Shown here: positions 32,863-41,500 of the stretch, piece after piece | How the letters are laid out: each line of letters begins with the position of its first letter | Numbering within the stretch: position 1 is the stretch's first letter | NCBI RefSeq assembly: GCF_018070345.1 | Contig: NZ_JAGPXX010000024.1 | Span: forward strand, 1-64,000 | DNA: 64,000 bases | Direction of reading: 5' to 3' | DNA from: Streptomyces sp. F63 | GTDB lineage: Bacteria; Actinomycetota; Actinomycetes; Streptomycetales; Streptomycetaceae | Notes under the pieces: model-generated | What the model saw: only the letters and a program-made list of their open reading frames with translations | What the model was told of the DNA's origin: nothing | Database searches by the model: none | Translations under genes and position numbers: made by a program

Positions 32863-34194
32863 ATGCGCTATGCCCCGCCCGGCCTCTGCCTCAACGACTT
32901 CGCCCTCCTGTCCGAAGGCGGTGTGCACACCCTTCTCCACCTCCAGGGGCCCTGGACGGAGGAGTTCGACGCCACGCGGATGGAGACGTCCTACGGCCGG
33001 GCGACGTCCACCGATCTGGTGCGGTGGGAGCCGCAGGGCGGCGCGTTCGGCGTGGGCCTGCCCGGCGGATTCGACGACGCGGCCGTCTGGACCATGCATC
33101 CCTTCCCGCACGAGGGCGGCCTGACCATGTACTACACGGGCGTCCGCACCGCCGTGCCGGGCGGCTGGCCCATCCAGTCGGTGGGTCTCGCACGGTCCGC
33201 CCGGCGGGACGGGACGGGCTGGCGCCGGCACGGCACCGGCCCCGTGGTGGAGGCCGACCCGCGCTGGTACCGGACCGGCGAGGGCATGGCCTGGCGGGAC
33301 CCGTTCGTCGTCCGCGACGACGACGGGACGGGCTGGACCATGGTGCTCTGCGCCAGCGACACCTCCCTGCCGCAGGAGCGCAGCGGCTGCGTGGGCCTCG
33401 CCGTCTCCGCCGATCTCGTGCACTGGGAGGTCCGTCCCCCGCTGATCTCCCCGGGGGACGTGGACGAACTGGAGTGCCCCGTGCTGGAGCGGGTGGCGGA
33501 CGGCTGGCTGCTCTTCGGGTGCGTCGGCGCCACCCGCCGCGTCGAGACCTGGCGGGCGCCGCGGCTCGACGGGCCCTGGGAACGGGTCGGTCCGCTGGCC
33601 CCGGCGGACGTGTACGCCCCGCGGGTCACCACGGCGCCGGACGGGCAGCGGGTCGTCCTGCACACCACTCCGCGCCGCACGGGACTGTCGGATTCGGGGG
33701 CGCCGTGCCGCGGCATGCTCGCCCAGCCCAAGGTGCTGGCGGTCCCGGCGGACGGAGTCCCCCGGCTGGAGTGGTGGAGCGGACTGGACGCCTGGCTGGG
33801 CGAGCCGGGTGACGGCCCCGCGCTGCACGCGGCCGGGGACGTGGAGGTCGCCGGCCGCACCGAGGTCGTGCTCCGCGAGGACGCTGCGGGCCCGGCGCTG
33901 CTCGTCGGCTGTGCGGGCCGGGAGATATGGGTCACCGGAGCGGGCGGGAGCCGCCTCCGGGAGACCGTGCTCGACCGGGAGCCCGGCCGGCTGCGCATCC
34001 TGACGGTCGGCGAGTACGTGGAGGTCTACGCGGACGGGGTGTTCGTCCTGGCCGCCGCCGGCTACGCGGGCCGCCCGGTCGCCTGGCGGGCGGTCTCCGG
34101 GGGAACCGCCCGCGCGGTCCGCGTCCGCCCGGTGCGGCTGCCCGACCCGGACCGCGGGGACGTCTCGGCGGTCTGGCCCGGCCCCGTGGGCTGA
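32863..34194 (+). CDS. glycoside hydrolase family 32-like intracellular beta-fructosidase
   Basis: A 443-residue GH32-type protein without a signal peptide, so it should act on imported fructosides in the cytoplasm. The five-bladed propeller carboxylates are recognisable: D in CLNDFALL near the N-terminus (replacing the usual NDPNG), D in WRDPFVV and the acid/base E in DELECPVLE. A C-terminal beta-sandwich follows from about residue 300. The ATG at 32863 has GGAG seven nt upstream. It diverges from the uptake operon and converges on the lacI gene. Sucrose, levan or inulin oligomers are possible substrates. Confidence 0.82.
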   Translation: MRYAPPGLCLNDFALLSEGGVHTLLHLQGPWTEEFDATRMETSYGRATSTDLVRWEPQGGAFGVGLPGGFDDAAVWTMHPFPHEGGLTMYYTGVRTAVPGGWPIQSVGLARSARRDGTGWRRHGTGPVVEADPRWYRTGEGMAWRDPFVVRDDDGTGWTMVLCASDTSLPQERSGCVGLAVSADLVHWEVRPPLISPGDVDELECPVLERVADGWLLFGCVGATRRVETWRAPRLDGPWERVGPLAPADVYAPRVTTAPDGQRVVLHTTPRRTGLSDSGAPCRGMLAQPKVLAVPADGVPRLEWWSGLDAWLGEPGDGPALHAAGDVEVAGRTEVVLREDAAGPALLVGCAGREIWVTGAGGSRLRETVLDREPGRLRILTVGEYVEVYADGVFVLAAAGYAGRPVAWRAVSGGTARAVRVRPVRLPDPDRGDVSAVWPGPVG

Positions 34195-34219
34195 AGCGGC
34201 CGGACGGCGGCCTGCCCCC

Positions 34220-35242
34220 TCAGTCCCGGTCGAGGTCCCGCGGCGGCCCGGTGGTGTCCCGGAGCACGAACCGCACCGGCATCCCGACGTACTCGGGAAC
34301 CTCGCCACCGGGGTTCCGCAACTGCTCCAGCAGCAGTGCGGCCGCCTCGGCGCCCTGCGCGGCGACGGGCTGCGCCACGGTCGTGAGGCCCACGACCTCG
34401 GCGAGCTGATGGTCGTCGAAACCGACCACGGAGACGTCCCGCGGCACACGCAACCGGTGACGGCGCAGCGCGCGCAGGGCGCCCATGGCCATCTCGTCGG
34501 ACTGCGCGAAGACGGCGGTGGGCGGCCGGGAGGCGGCCAGGAGCCGCGTCATGGCCCGCTCGCCGCCCTCCACGGTGAACTCCCCGTCGGCCTCGATCTC
34601 CGGGTCGTACTCGATACCGGCCTCCGCGAGCAGTTCCAGATAGGCCAGGCGCCGCTCGATCGGAGTGGTCCAGTGCATGGGGGCCGTGGGGCCGGTGCCG
34701 ATGAGACCGATCCGGCGGTGACCGAGGTTGAGGAGGTGCCGGACGGCCAGCCGGGTGCCGGCCCGGTCGTCGATACCGACGGTGACGAAACCGGGCCGGG
34801 CACCGCCCACGATGAGCCCGAGGGGGATGCCGAGCCCGCGCAGGGCCGCGGCCTCCTCCTCGGTGGGGACCACCAGGGTCAGCAGGGCGTCGACCCGCTT
34901 GCGCACCGGCAGGTCCGCGAAGAAGCGCTCCCTGGCCTCCTCCGAGCCGACGTTGTAGAGCAGAAGGTCGTAGCCCGCTTCGCTCAGGACCCGCTCCGCC
35001 GAGTCGATGATCTGGCCGAAGAACCACCGCCCCACGTAGGGGGTGAGGACTCCGAAGGTGAGGGTGCGGCGGCTCGCCAGGCCCGCGGCGTTGCGCGAGG
35101 CCGTGTAGCCCAGCGAGGACGCCACCCGGCTGATCCGCTCGCGGACGGCGTCGGAGACGCCGGGTCTCCCGCGCAGCGCCCGGGAGACCGTCGATGCCGA
35201 GACACCGGCCGCCTTCGCGACATCCGTGATGCTCACCGTCAC
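34220..35242 (-). CDS. LacI-family transcriptional repressor
   Basis: A 340-residue regulator. The N-terminal helix-turn-helix is ITDVAKAAGVSASTVSRAL, and the hinge helix has AAGLASRRT. The periplasmic-binding-like sensor domain ends in VVGFDDHQLAEVV, followed by TTVAQP. The GTG at 35242 has AAGGG nine nt upstream; a GTG six bases later is possible. A GCGCAAGCGTTTGC site about 85 nt upstream matches the operator in front of GH32, so it probably represses itself and the fructoside genes. It converges on GH32 with a 25-nt gap. Confidence 0.92.
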   Translation of the reverse strand: MTVSITDVAKAAGVSASTVSRALRGRPGVSDAVRERISRVASSLGYTASRNAAGLASRRTLTFGVLTPYVGRWFFGQIIDSAERVLSEAGYDLLLYNVGSEEARERFFADLPVRKRVDALLTLVVPTEEEAAALRGLGIPLGLIVGGARPGFVTVGIDDRAGTRLAVRHLLNLGHRRIGLIGTGPTAPMHWTTPIERRLAYLELLAEAGIEYDPEIEADGEFTVEGGERAMTRLLAASRPPTAVFAQSDEMAMGALRALRRHRLRVPRDVSVVGFDDHQLAEVVGLTTVAQPVAAQGAEAAALLLEQLRNPGGEVPEYVGMPVRFVLRDTTGPPRDLDRD

Positions 35243-35324
35243 CGCCGGTTACCCTTCTCCCGCCTCCGCGGCGCGGGGGTTCTCCCTCCGCCGGAAGCCC
35301 GACACTAGTCCGGCCGGACTGCGG

Positions 35325-35340
35325 TGCGCAAGCGTTTGCT
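35325..35340. promoter_or_regulatory. LacI-type operator in front of the lacI-family gene
   Basis: TGCGCAAGCGTTTGCT shares 13 of 16 bases with operator 1 at 32738-32753, including the uninterrupted core CAAGCGTTTGC. It lies about 85 nt upstream of the regulator start, consistent with autoregulation. Confidence 0.65.
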
Positions 35341-35442
35341 CCCCGGCAGGGCGGGGGAAGACGGGGGTCCGGGCGGCCCGGCCACCGGGTTCTCACGCAA
35401 GTCGTGCGGCGGCGGGCGGAGCCGGCGTCCCGGGCCCGGACC

Positions 35443-36585
35443 TCAGCCGTGCTCCGCGTCGTCCACCCGGGCGGCGTCCGCCACGTCGGTGGACACGGGG
35501 ACGGACACCGGGCCGGCGGCCAGCCGTTCCCGGGCCCGGTCCAGCAGCCGGCGGGTGCGGGGGCACTCGCCGAGGTGCTCCCCGAGGTGCTCGCCGAGGA
35601 CGTCCAGGGCCGCCGGCAGTCGGCGCGGGTCGACGTCCCGTGCCGCCAGCACCCCCGCCGTCCAGAGGACATAGCCGGTGAACAGCTCGGCGTCGTCGGT
35701 GTAGAGGGCGGCGGCGAGGTAGTCGACGAGGTGGGCGGCGTCCTCGGCGATGTGCTGGCGCTGGGTGCCGGTGAGGCCCGCGGGCTCCGGAAGGCGCCGC
35801 TCCAGACCGTCCAGCACCGCCTCGACCAGGCGCGGAGCCGCGTCCGAGACCCGGGTGTACTCGTGGTCGGCCAGGTGCGGCAGGTCGTCGACGGCCCGGT
35901 GGGCGGGGCGGGGCGGCGGCAGCGGGTCGTCGGCGAGCCGGCCGGCGGCGGAGCGGGCGTCGGGCGCCCAGGCGTCCGCGTGGAAGAGGCGCGCGTAGCG
36001 CCCGTCGGGCCCGAAGGCGGCTCCGCCGACCAGCACCGGGACCCCGGCCCCCTGGCAGGCCGTGATCGTGGCGTGTGCGGTGGGGAGCCGGGTGGCGAGC
36101 GAGCCGGACAGGGCGACGGCGTCCGGCCCCGTGCGGTGCAGATGGGCGATGAGGTGCGGGGCGGGCACCTGGGCGCCGAGGTAGTCCACGCGCCAGCCGC
36201 GCAGTTTCAGCACCTCGGCCAGCAGCCGCGCGGGCAGCGCGTGCCACTCCCCGTCCACACAGGCCACGGTGACCCGCCCGCGCGGGGACTCCGGCGGGGA
36301 CGGTTCGCCGCGCTGGGCGACGGCGGCGACCACGCGGTCGTTGATGGCGGTGGCCGCGTGCTCGTCGGCCACACTCATGCGGTTCGCGGCCCACTCCACG
36401 CCGACCCTGCGCTGGACGGCGCCGATGACGTCGAGGAGCACGCTCTCCGGGTCGAGGCCCGCGTCGAGGGCGCCGAGGGCCGTCCGGGTGGCGGCGTACT
36501 CGTCCCCGTCCGTGACGGCCTCCCACAGCTCCCGCGCGTACACGGCGGGGGCCGGGTGCCGCTCCTCCGGGTCTCGTACGGTCAT
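35443..36585 (-). CDS. CarH-like cobalamin-binding sensor protein without DNA-binding domain
   Basis: A 380-residue protein. Residues 15-90 form a four-helix cap with W65, nine residues, then E75-H76: the W-x9-EH motif of B12 photoreceptors. Residues 104-200 form the Rossmann B12 domain with E113-x-H115 (lower axial ligand; the usual glycine of E-x-H-x-x-G is P118), SGSLAT and VGG. Residues 215-380 are helical and unassigned. No MerR domain is present, unlike CarH. Its ATG overlaps the phosphatase stop by ATGA. Coupling to a PP2C phosphatase and a STAS protein suggests light or cobalamin input into a partner-switching pathway; this is inference. Confidence 0.8.
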   Translation of the reverse strand: MTVRDPEERHPAPAVYARELWEAVTDGDEYAATRTALGALDAGLDPESVLLDVIGAVQRRVGVEWAANRMSVADEHAATAINDRVVAAVAQRGEPSPPESPRGRVTVACVDGEWHALPARLLAEVLKLRGWRVDYLGAQVPAPHLIAHLHRTGPDAVALSGSLATRLPTAHATITACQGAGVPVLVGGAAFGPDGRYARLFHADAWAPDARSAAGRLADDPLPPPRPAHRAVDDLPHLADHEYTRVSDAAPRLVEAVLDGLERRLPEPAGLTGTQRQHIAEDAAHLVDYLAAALYTDDAELFTGYVLWTAGVLAARDVDPRRLPAALDVLGEHLGEHLGECPRTRRLLDRARERLAAGPVSVPVSTDVADAARVDDAEHG

Positions 36586-38267
36586 GAGGTGCTCCCGTCC
36601 GGTCGGTGTGCCGGGCGGCCGGCGGGCGGAACCGCGCGCGGCGGCGCGATGGCGACCACGGCCATGTCATCGGAGGGGCCGGGCCCGGCCCACTCGCTCG
36701 CGAGCATCCGGACGCGCTCCACGACGGCCTCGGGCGGCAGTTCCGCGCACTCCGAGAGCGCCTGCCGCAGCCGCTCGTCACCGAACATCTCCCCGCCCAG
36801 CGGCCCGCCCCTGGCCTCGGTGATGCCATCGGTGAACAGCACGCAGGTCTCCCCCGGCGCGAGGGTGGTCCGCGCCGTGACCGTCTCGACGTCCGGAAGC
36901 GCGCCGACCAGCGTGCCGGAGGTCGCGGCCTCCTCCACCCGCCCGCCTGCCCGCACGATCAGCGGTGCCGGATGGCCGGCGCTCGTCATCCGCAGCTCCA
37001 GCCCGTCGCCGCGGCGGACGGCCGACGTCAGCACCAGGGTCGCGAACCGGGTGTTCTGCGGGGAGTTGAGCAGCGCCCCGTTGAGCAGGCTCAGCACCTC
37101 CTGGTGGTCCCCGGCGAGCGGCAGCAGGGCCTCCAGCGTGATGCGGATCTTGCCGGCCAGTACGGCGGCCTGCAGCCCCTTGCCGCAGACATCGCCGAGG
37201 ACCACCAGGAACCCCGCGTCCCCGTCGCCGTCCGGCAGCGGATGGACGTCGTAGAAGTCGCCGCCGACCTGCTCGCTGTCCGAGGACGCGCGGTAGCCGC
37301 CGGCGAACTCGACACCGCCGGCCCGGTGCAGCACCGGTGGCAGGAGTTCACGCATCAGCGTCTCGGTGATCGCGGACTGCTCGGCGTACAGCCGTGCCGC
37401 GGACAGTGCCGCCCCCGCCCGGGAGGCGAACAGCCGGAGGAAGAGCTCGCCGCGCTCCGTCAAGCGCGCCCGGCCGGGGCGCAGCAGCAGGACCAGGGCC
37501 CCGGCGGGCTTCTCCAGGGGCCCGGGAAGCGTCTTCACCAGGATCGAGTCCACCGGTCCGAACCCCGGCGGAACCACCCATGCGGGCGCCTCCCCGGGAG
37601 CGACCCACCGCGGGGGCGGCAGGGGCGCACCGCGCAGGGCCTCGGCGAGACCCGGCAGCCCGGCGAGGTCGCCGCCCGGCGCGCGGCGCACCGGACGGCC
37701 TCCGCGCTCGCAGGAGACCACCGGCGGCAGGCGCCCGGGCCCGGCGACCACCACCAGCGCGGCGTCCGCGAAGTGCTCGGCCGCCAGGAGGGCGGTCGCC
37801 TCCGCGCAGCGTTCGGGATTCAGCGAGGCCAGCAGCAGGTTGGCGGCCTCCGCCAGGGCTTCCGTGCGTTCCCGCTCCTCGCGGAGCTCGTCGTCCAGGG
37901 CGCGGCGGCCGGTGTCGTCGACCAGCCACCACAGCACCGTACCGTCGGGGTACGGGCTGGGGTGCGCCGTGAAGAAGCGCTCCCCGATCCGGCCGCCGGC
38001 CGGGCCGTCCTCCGGGCCGTCCTCCGGGCGGCCTCCGGTGAGCCGGTCGTGCGCCTCGGCCAGCCAGGCCGGTGCGGTCTCCCGCAGCCGTGCGCCCGGC
38101 AGGACGGCGGGGCGCAGCTCCGCGGCCGCCTCGCTCACCGAGCGCACCACGCCGTCCGCGCCCACCGCCAGCACGGGGTGGGGCGCGGCCCGCCAGGCGG
38201 TGCCGAGGCCGGCACCTCCGGCGGCGGTCACCGGGTCTGCGGAACGTTCCACGGGAGCAGGGCACAC
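36582..38267 (-). CDS. PAS/GAF-PP2C SpoIIE/RsbU-family protein phosphatase
   Basis: A 561-residue serine phosphatase. An N-terminal PAS-like segment (about 25-125, APHPVLAVGADGVVRSV) is followed by a GAF-like sensor region (about 150-290) and a PP2C domain (about 310-545). The PP2C metal ligands are in VGGDFYDV, GDVCGKG, FTDGITEAR and PSDDMAVVA. I chose the GTG at 38267 because GAGGGG lies six nt upstream; a TTG at 38288 is possible. Such enzymes dephosphorylate anti-sigma antagonists. The STAS protein encoded 198 nt upstream is the obvious candidate substrate. Confidence 0.88.
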   Translation of the reverse strand: MCPAPVERSADPVTAAGGAGLGTAWRAAPHPVLAVGADGVVRSVSEAAAELRPAVLPGARLRETAPAWLAEAHDRLTGGRPEDGPEDGPAGGRIGERFFTAHPSPYPDGTVLWWLVDDTGRRALDDELREERERTEALAEAANLLLASLNPERCAEATALLAAEHFADAALVVVAGPGRLPPVVSCERGGRPVRRAPGGDLAGLPGLAEALRGAPLPPPRWVAPGEAPAWVVPPGFGPVDSILVKTLPGPLEKPAGALVLLLRPGRARLTERGELFLRLFASRAGAALSAARLYAEQSAITETLMRELLPPVLHRAGGVEFAGGYRASSDSEQVGGDFYDVHPLPDGDGDAGFLVVLGDVCGKGLQAAVLAGKIRITLEALLPLAGDHQEVLSLLNGALLNSPQNTRFATLVLTSAVRRGDGLELRMTSAGHPAPLIVRAGGRVEEAATSGTLVGALPDVETVTARTTLAPGETCVLFTDGITEARGGPLGGEMFGDERLRQALSECAELPPEAVVERVRMLASEWAGPGPSDDMAVVAIAPPRAVPPAGRPAHRPDGSTS

Positions 38268-38443
38268 CGCGGGCCCCTCACCTCGCAACGCTGGACGGCG
38301 GTCGGTCCCCCTACCCCGACGATCTCCCGCGCCGGACCGCGCGGCAACCGCACCGCCGCGGTCCGGCCGGTGCGGCCGGGGCAGCGGTCCCCGCCCGCGT
38401 GCCCGGCCCCTCCGTCCCCGGCGCCGTCCGCCCGTCGGTTCCG

Positions 38444-38464
38444 GGCCCGGCCGGTGCCGGGGCC
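38444..38464 (-). terminator. imperfect hairpin after the STAS gene
   Basis: GGCCCGGC (38444-38451) pairs with GCCGGGGCC (38456-38464) around a CGGT tetraloop, with one bulged G. It is directly past the STAS stop codon. Confidence 0.35.
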
Positions 38465-38465
38465 G

Positions 38466-38855
38466 CTACTCCCCGGGCGCTTCCGGTGCGGTCCGGCCGA
38501 GTCCGGCGCGGACGGCCGCCAGGGCGTCGTCGGCACTGGCGTGGACGGGGATCAGCCGGCCGACCCCGGTGAGGTCGAGCAGGCGGCTCAGGGAGTGCGG
38601 CGGCGCGGCCAGGGTCAGTGAGCCGTCGCGTTCCCCCGCGTAGCGGAGCAGATTGATGAAGGCGTTGAGGCCGGAGGAGTCACAGAACGGCACGGGGGCC
38701 AGATCCAGGACGAGATGGCGCCGGCCGGTGTCCACCAGTTCGAGACCGCGGGACCGCAGGGCGGGGGCGGTTTCGAGATCGAGTTCCCCCTCGACGCGGA
38801 GCAGTGCCAGAGGGCCGTCGGTGTGGGGGACGCTGAGACTGAGGGGTTCGGTCAT
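38466..38855 (-). CDS. STAS-domain anti-sigma factor antagonist
   Basis: A 129-residue single STAS domain. It has the pattern RVEGELDLETAPAL, the beta-strand LVLDLAPVPFCDSSGL with the serine that would be phosphorylated (CDSSG), and a C-terminal DDALAAVRAGL helix. In partner-switching systems the dephosphorylated form binds an anti-sigma factor and frees a sigma factor. It is upstream of, and on the same strand as, the PP2C gene. No anti-sigma kinase or sigma gene is in the window. The ATG at 38855 has AGGAG 11 nt away, which is loose. Confidence 0.9.
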   Translation of the reverse strand: MTEPLSLSVPHTDGPLALLRVEGELDLETAPALRSRGLELVDTGRRHLVLDLAPVPFCDSSGLNAFINLLRYAGERDGSLTLAAPPHSLSRLLDLTGVGRLIPVHASADDALAAVRAGLGRTAPEAPGE

Positions 38856-39465
38856 GAGGGCACGGACTCCTACTCCTGCCGGACGGGACGACGAGCGCCG
38901 TTGTCGGCGGACGCGGAGAGGGCCCGGGCACCGGACGCGGTGCCGCCGGTTCCGGCGGCCGGGCGGGGCGGGGCGCCGGCGGCACCGCGGCGGCGGGCGG
39001 GGCCGGGGCCCGTCGCCCGCCCGGAGGCGGCCCGGGCCCGGGCGCCTCCGGGCGGTGGTATCGCGTGTTCCGCCCCTGACATGCGCCACCCCTCTTCCTC
39101 GTATGCCGCGCCCGGCGGCCGGCCGCTCGGAATGTTCAGCGTAGGGCCGGTGCAGACCCTTACAAAAACGCGTGCGACGGGCAGAACGCCCCGCAGGACG
39201 GGAGGGAGGGCGGCCGGCCGCCGTCAGTCCCCGCGCTCCCCGGGCCAACCGCCGTACGGAAACGGGACATGGCGGAATGCTACTCTCCGCTTCCTTCGTC
39301 CGCGGGGTCCGGGAACCGGCGGACCGGGCGACGGGAGCACTGGACCGGCCGCCCGGAGCCCTTTCCCCCGGTGCGCGCTCGGCACGCCCGCGGCACGCCC
39401 GCTCCCGGCCGGGGCCCACGCCCCACCCGGCCCCCGGGCGGTCCCGCCCCGGCCGTGCGGGCCCC
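38856..39465. other. 610-bp gap without a supported gene
   Basis: The region is very GC-rich, and frames on both strands are long only because stop codons are rare at this composition. I see no domain or credible ribosome-binding site. It should contain the STAS promoter near its left end and the 3' end of the next gene's transcript. Confidence 0.55.
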
Positions 39466-39915
39466 TCAGGGCAGAATCCGCCCCGGAACGGCTCCGGCGG
39501 CCAGAAAGGCCAGCCGGCTCGGCTCCTGGTCGCCCTCCCAGTCCTCGCTCCAGCCGACGGCTCCCGCGACGACGTGGTCGCGGCGGCGCCCCTCGGCGGT
39601 CTCCAGCATCAGCACCCGGTCGTCGCGGCGGGCGTGCCCGGTCTCGGCCAGGATGAGCCGCCGCTCCTCGTCCGTGGCGCAGCGGATCACGAGCCCGCTG
39701 TAGTTGATCCCGGTCTTGACCGCCCGCACCGGTTTGAACAGCACGTCGATCCGGGACCGCCGGGTGCCGTCCCGTCCGGTGGAGCGGGCGCGCAGCAGCA
39801 GCTGGCCGTGGCTGACGGTGTAGGCCCATACGGAGAAGGCGCGATCGGAGCGGAAGAGTTCTCTGCCGGGGGTGAAGTGGCCGTCGGTGTTCAGCCATAC
39901 CTCTGAGGTCTCCAT
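39466..39915 (-). CDS. conserved hypothetical protein
   Basis: A 149-residue cytoplasmic protein with no signal or membrane segment. It begins METSEVWLNTDGHFTPGREL and contains a DNA- or ligand-binding-like beta-rich middle (VSHGQLLLRARST, RIDVLFKPVRAVKTGINYSG). Composition and codon use are normal for the genome, supporting a real gene. I do not recognise the family. A small frame ends 12 bp upstream of its start. Confidence 0.65.
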   Translation of the reverse strand: METSEVWLNTDGHFTPGRELFRSDRAFSVWAYTVSHGQLLLRARSTGRDGTRRSRIDVLFKPVRAVKTGINYSGLVIRCATDEERRLILAETGHARRDDRVLMLETAEGRRRDHVVAGAVGWSEDWEGDQEPSRLAFLAAGAVPGRILP

Positions 39916-40262
39916 GACGGAATCCTGTCAAAAACCGGCCGTTCGGTGAACGCGAAACCATATCTCCGGGACCCTCCGCCGCGCCGCCCCTCCGCCTTCC
40001 CTCATTTCCAACAGCAGCCACTGCAAGTCTTTTTGACGAAGAGTCACATAATTTCGGCGGCGGTTCCCGCTCCGGCCCGCCGCTCGCCGGCGGACCCGCC
40101 ACCCCGCCGCAGGGAGGCCGGAACCCCGCCCCGCCGACGGCGGCCCCCGCACGCGGCCGGCCCCGCCACCGGCCCGGGGAGGCCCGGACGGCGGCCGCTC
40201 CCCCTCCCGCCGTCCGGGGACCCTCGTGAAAAGATGCACAAGGGCATGTTTACGATGGACCC
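39916..40262. other. divergent intergenic region before ctaA
   Basis: This region has an A/T-rich patch at about 40010-40055 that stands out in a GC-rich setting and may be the promoter of the minus-strand gene. The rest is GC-rich. A possible small frame is listed separately. Confidence 0.55.
39928..40047 (-). CDS. possible small ORF / leader peptide
   Basis: A GTG at 40047 opens a 39-codon frame beginning MTLRQKDLQWLLLEMREGG and ending 12 bp before the ATG of the hypothetical gene on the same strand. There is no clear ribosome-binding site. The amino-acid composition looks protein-like in its first 20 residues, but this could be chance. Confidence 0.25.
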   Translation of the reverse strand: MTLRQKDLQWLLLEMREGGGAARRRVPEIWFRVHRTAGF

Positions 40263-41261
40263 GTGTCCAAGCTGACCGCAATCGTGCCCAATCCCCTCGC
40301 CCTCATCGCCTCGCGATGGACCCCGTCCCCGCGGACGGTCCGGCTGGCCGCGCTCTCCGCGCTGGTGATGAGCATCGTCATCATCGTCACGGGGGGCGCC
40401 GTCCGGCTGACCGGCTCCGGGCTCGGCTGTGACACCTGGCCCAAGTGCTCGGGCGACAGCCTGGTCGCCACCCGCGAGATGGGCCTGCACGGCGCCATCG
40501 AGTTCGGCAACCGCATGCTCACCTACGTGCTGACCGCCGCGGTCGGCTGGACGATCATCGCGGCCCGCTCCGCGAAGCCGCGCCGCCGGAGCCTCACCCG
40601 GCTCGGCTGGTGGCAGTTCTTCGTCGTCCTGGCGAACGCGGTGCTGGGCGGGATCACGGTGCACATGAAGCTCAACCCGTACATCGTCGCCGGGCACTTC
40701 CTCGCGGCCACCGCGCTGCTCACGGTGACGGCGGTGACCTGGCAGCGGACGCACGAGGGCGACGGCGCCCCCCGTCCGCTCGCCGGCCCCCGGGTGCGCG
40801 GGCTGGCGTGGGTGCTGACCGCCGTCACCGCCGTTCTGGTGGTCGCCGGCACCGTGGTCACGGGCGCGGGCCCGCATGCGGGGGACAGCAGCAAGGTGCC
40901 CCGGATGGGCGTGGACTGGGAGACCGTGACCCGGGTGCACGCCCTGCTCGCCTGGGCGGTGGTCCTGCTGACCGCCGCGCTCTGGCTGGTGCTGCGCGCG
41001 GTGGACGCCCCGGGCACGCCCCGCAGGCGCACCGCCCTGCTGATGGCGGTGCTGCTTGCGCAGGGCGCCATCGGTTACGCCCAGTACCTCACCGAACTGC
41101 CCGAGGTCCTGGTGGGCCTGCACATGCTCGGCTCCTGCCTGGTCTGGGTGGGGGCGATCCGGGTTCTGCTCTCCCTGCGGGAGCGGCCCGCCGTCCCGGC
41201 GGAGCCGTCCGTGCCCCCGGCGCCCCGACAGGAGGGCCCGGCGGTCGCCGCCGCGCTCTGA
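40263..41261 (+). CDS. ctaA: heme A synthase (COX15/CtaA)
   Basis: A 332-residue membrane enzyme that oxidises heme O to heme A for cytochrome c oxidase. Eight hydrophobic segments form two four-helix bundles. The conserved GGAVRLTGSGLGCDTWPKC loop and the heme-ligand histidines in LHGAIEFGNR, VAGHFLA, RVHALLAW and LHMLGSC are present. The last 30 residues are a Pro/Ala-rich tail. The GTG at 40263 has little ribosome-binding sequence. ctaB follows about 1 kb away on the other strand. Confidence 0.93.
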   Translation: MSKLTAIVPNPLALIASRWTPSPRTVRLAALSALVMSIVIIVTGGAVRLTGSGLGCDTWPKCSGDSLVATREMGLHGAIEFGNRMLTYVLTAAVGWTIIAARSAKPRRRSLTRLGWWQFFVVLANAVLGGITVHMKLNPYIVAGHFLAATALLTVTAVTWQRTHEGDGAPRPLAGPRVRGLAWVLTAVTAVLVVAGTVVTGAGPHAGDSSKVPRMGVDWETVTRVHALLAWAVVLLTAALWLVLRAVDAPGTPRRRTALLMAVLLAQGAIGYAQYLTELPEVLVGLHMLGSCLVWVGAIRVLLSLRERPAVPAEPSVPPAPRQEGPAVAAAL

Positions 41262-41299
41262 GCCGGGCGGCCGCCGGCTCACCGGCGGACCGGACGCGG

Positions 41300-41357
41300 A
41301 CGGCCTCTCCTCCGGCACGGTGACGGCTTGCGCCGACCGTGCCGGAGGAGAGGCCGT
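41300..41357. terminator. 22-bp perfect hairpin terminator after ctaA
   Basis: Arms 41300-41321 and 41336-41357 are perfectly complementary over 22 bp, around a 14-nt loop GACGGCTTGCGCCG. It lies between ctaA and a convergent gene and would act in both directions. No U-tract is present. Confidence 0.85.
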
Positions 41358-41500
41358 ACCGCTGCCCGGAGCGGGCGCCCTCGCGGGCCGTCGTCCGGGC
41401 GCAGTCTTCCACGGGCCGTCGTTCCGTTCCGCCGCCGGACGGCCCCGGGGGCGCGGGGGGGCCGTCCCACCGGAACTCCTCCCCGAGGCTCCCAGGGAGG

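Noticed and set aside
38870..39460. Several open frames in the gap upstream of the STAS gene
   Set aside because: Pro/Arg/Ala-biased translations with no domain, typical of stop-poor GC-rich sequence.
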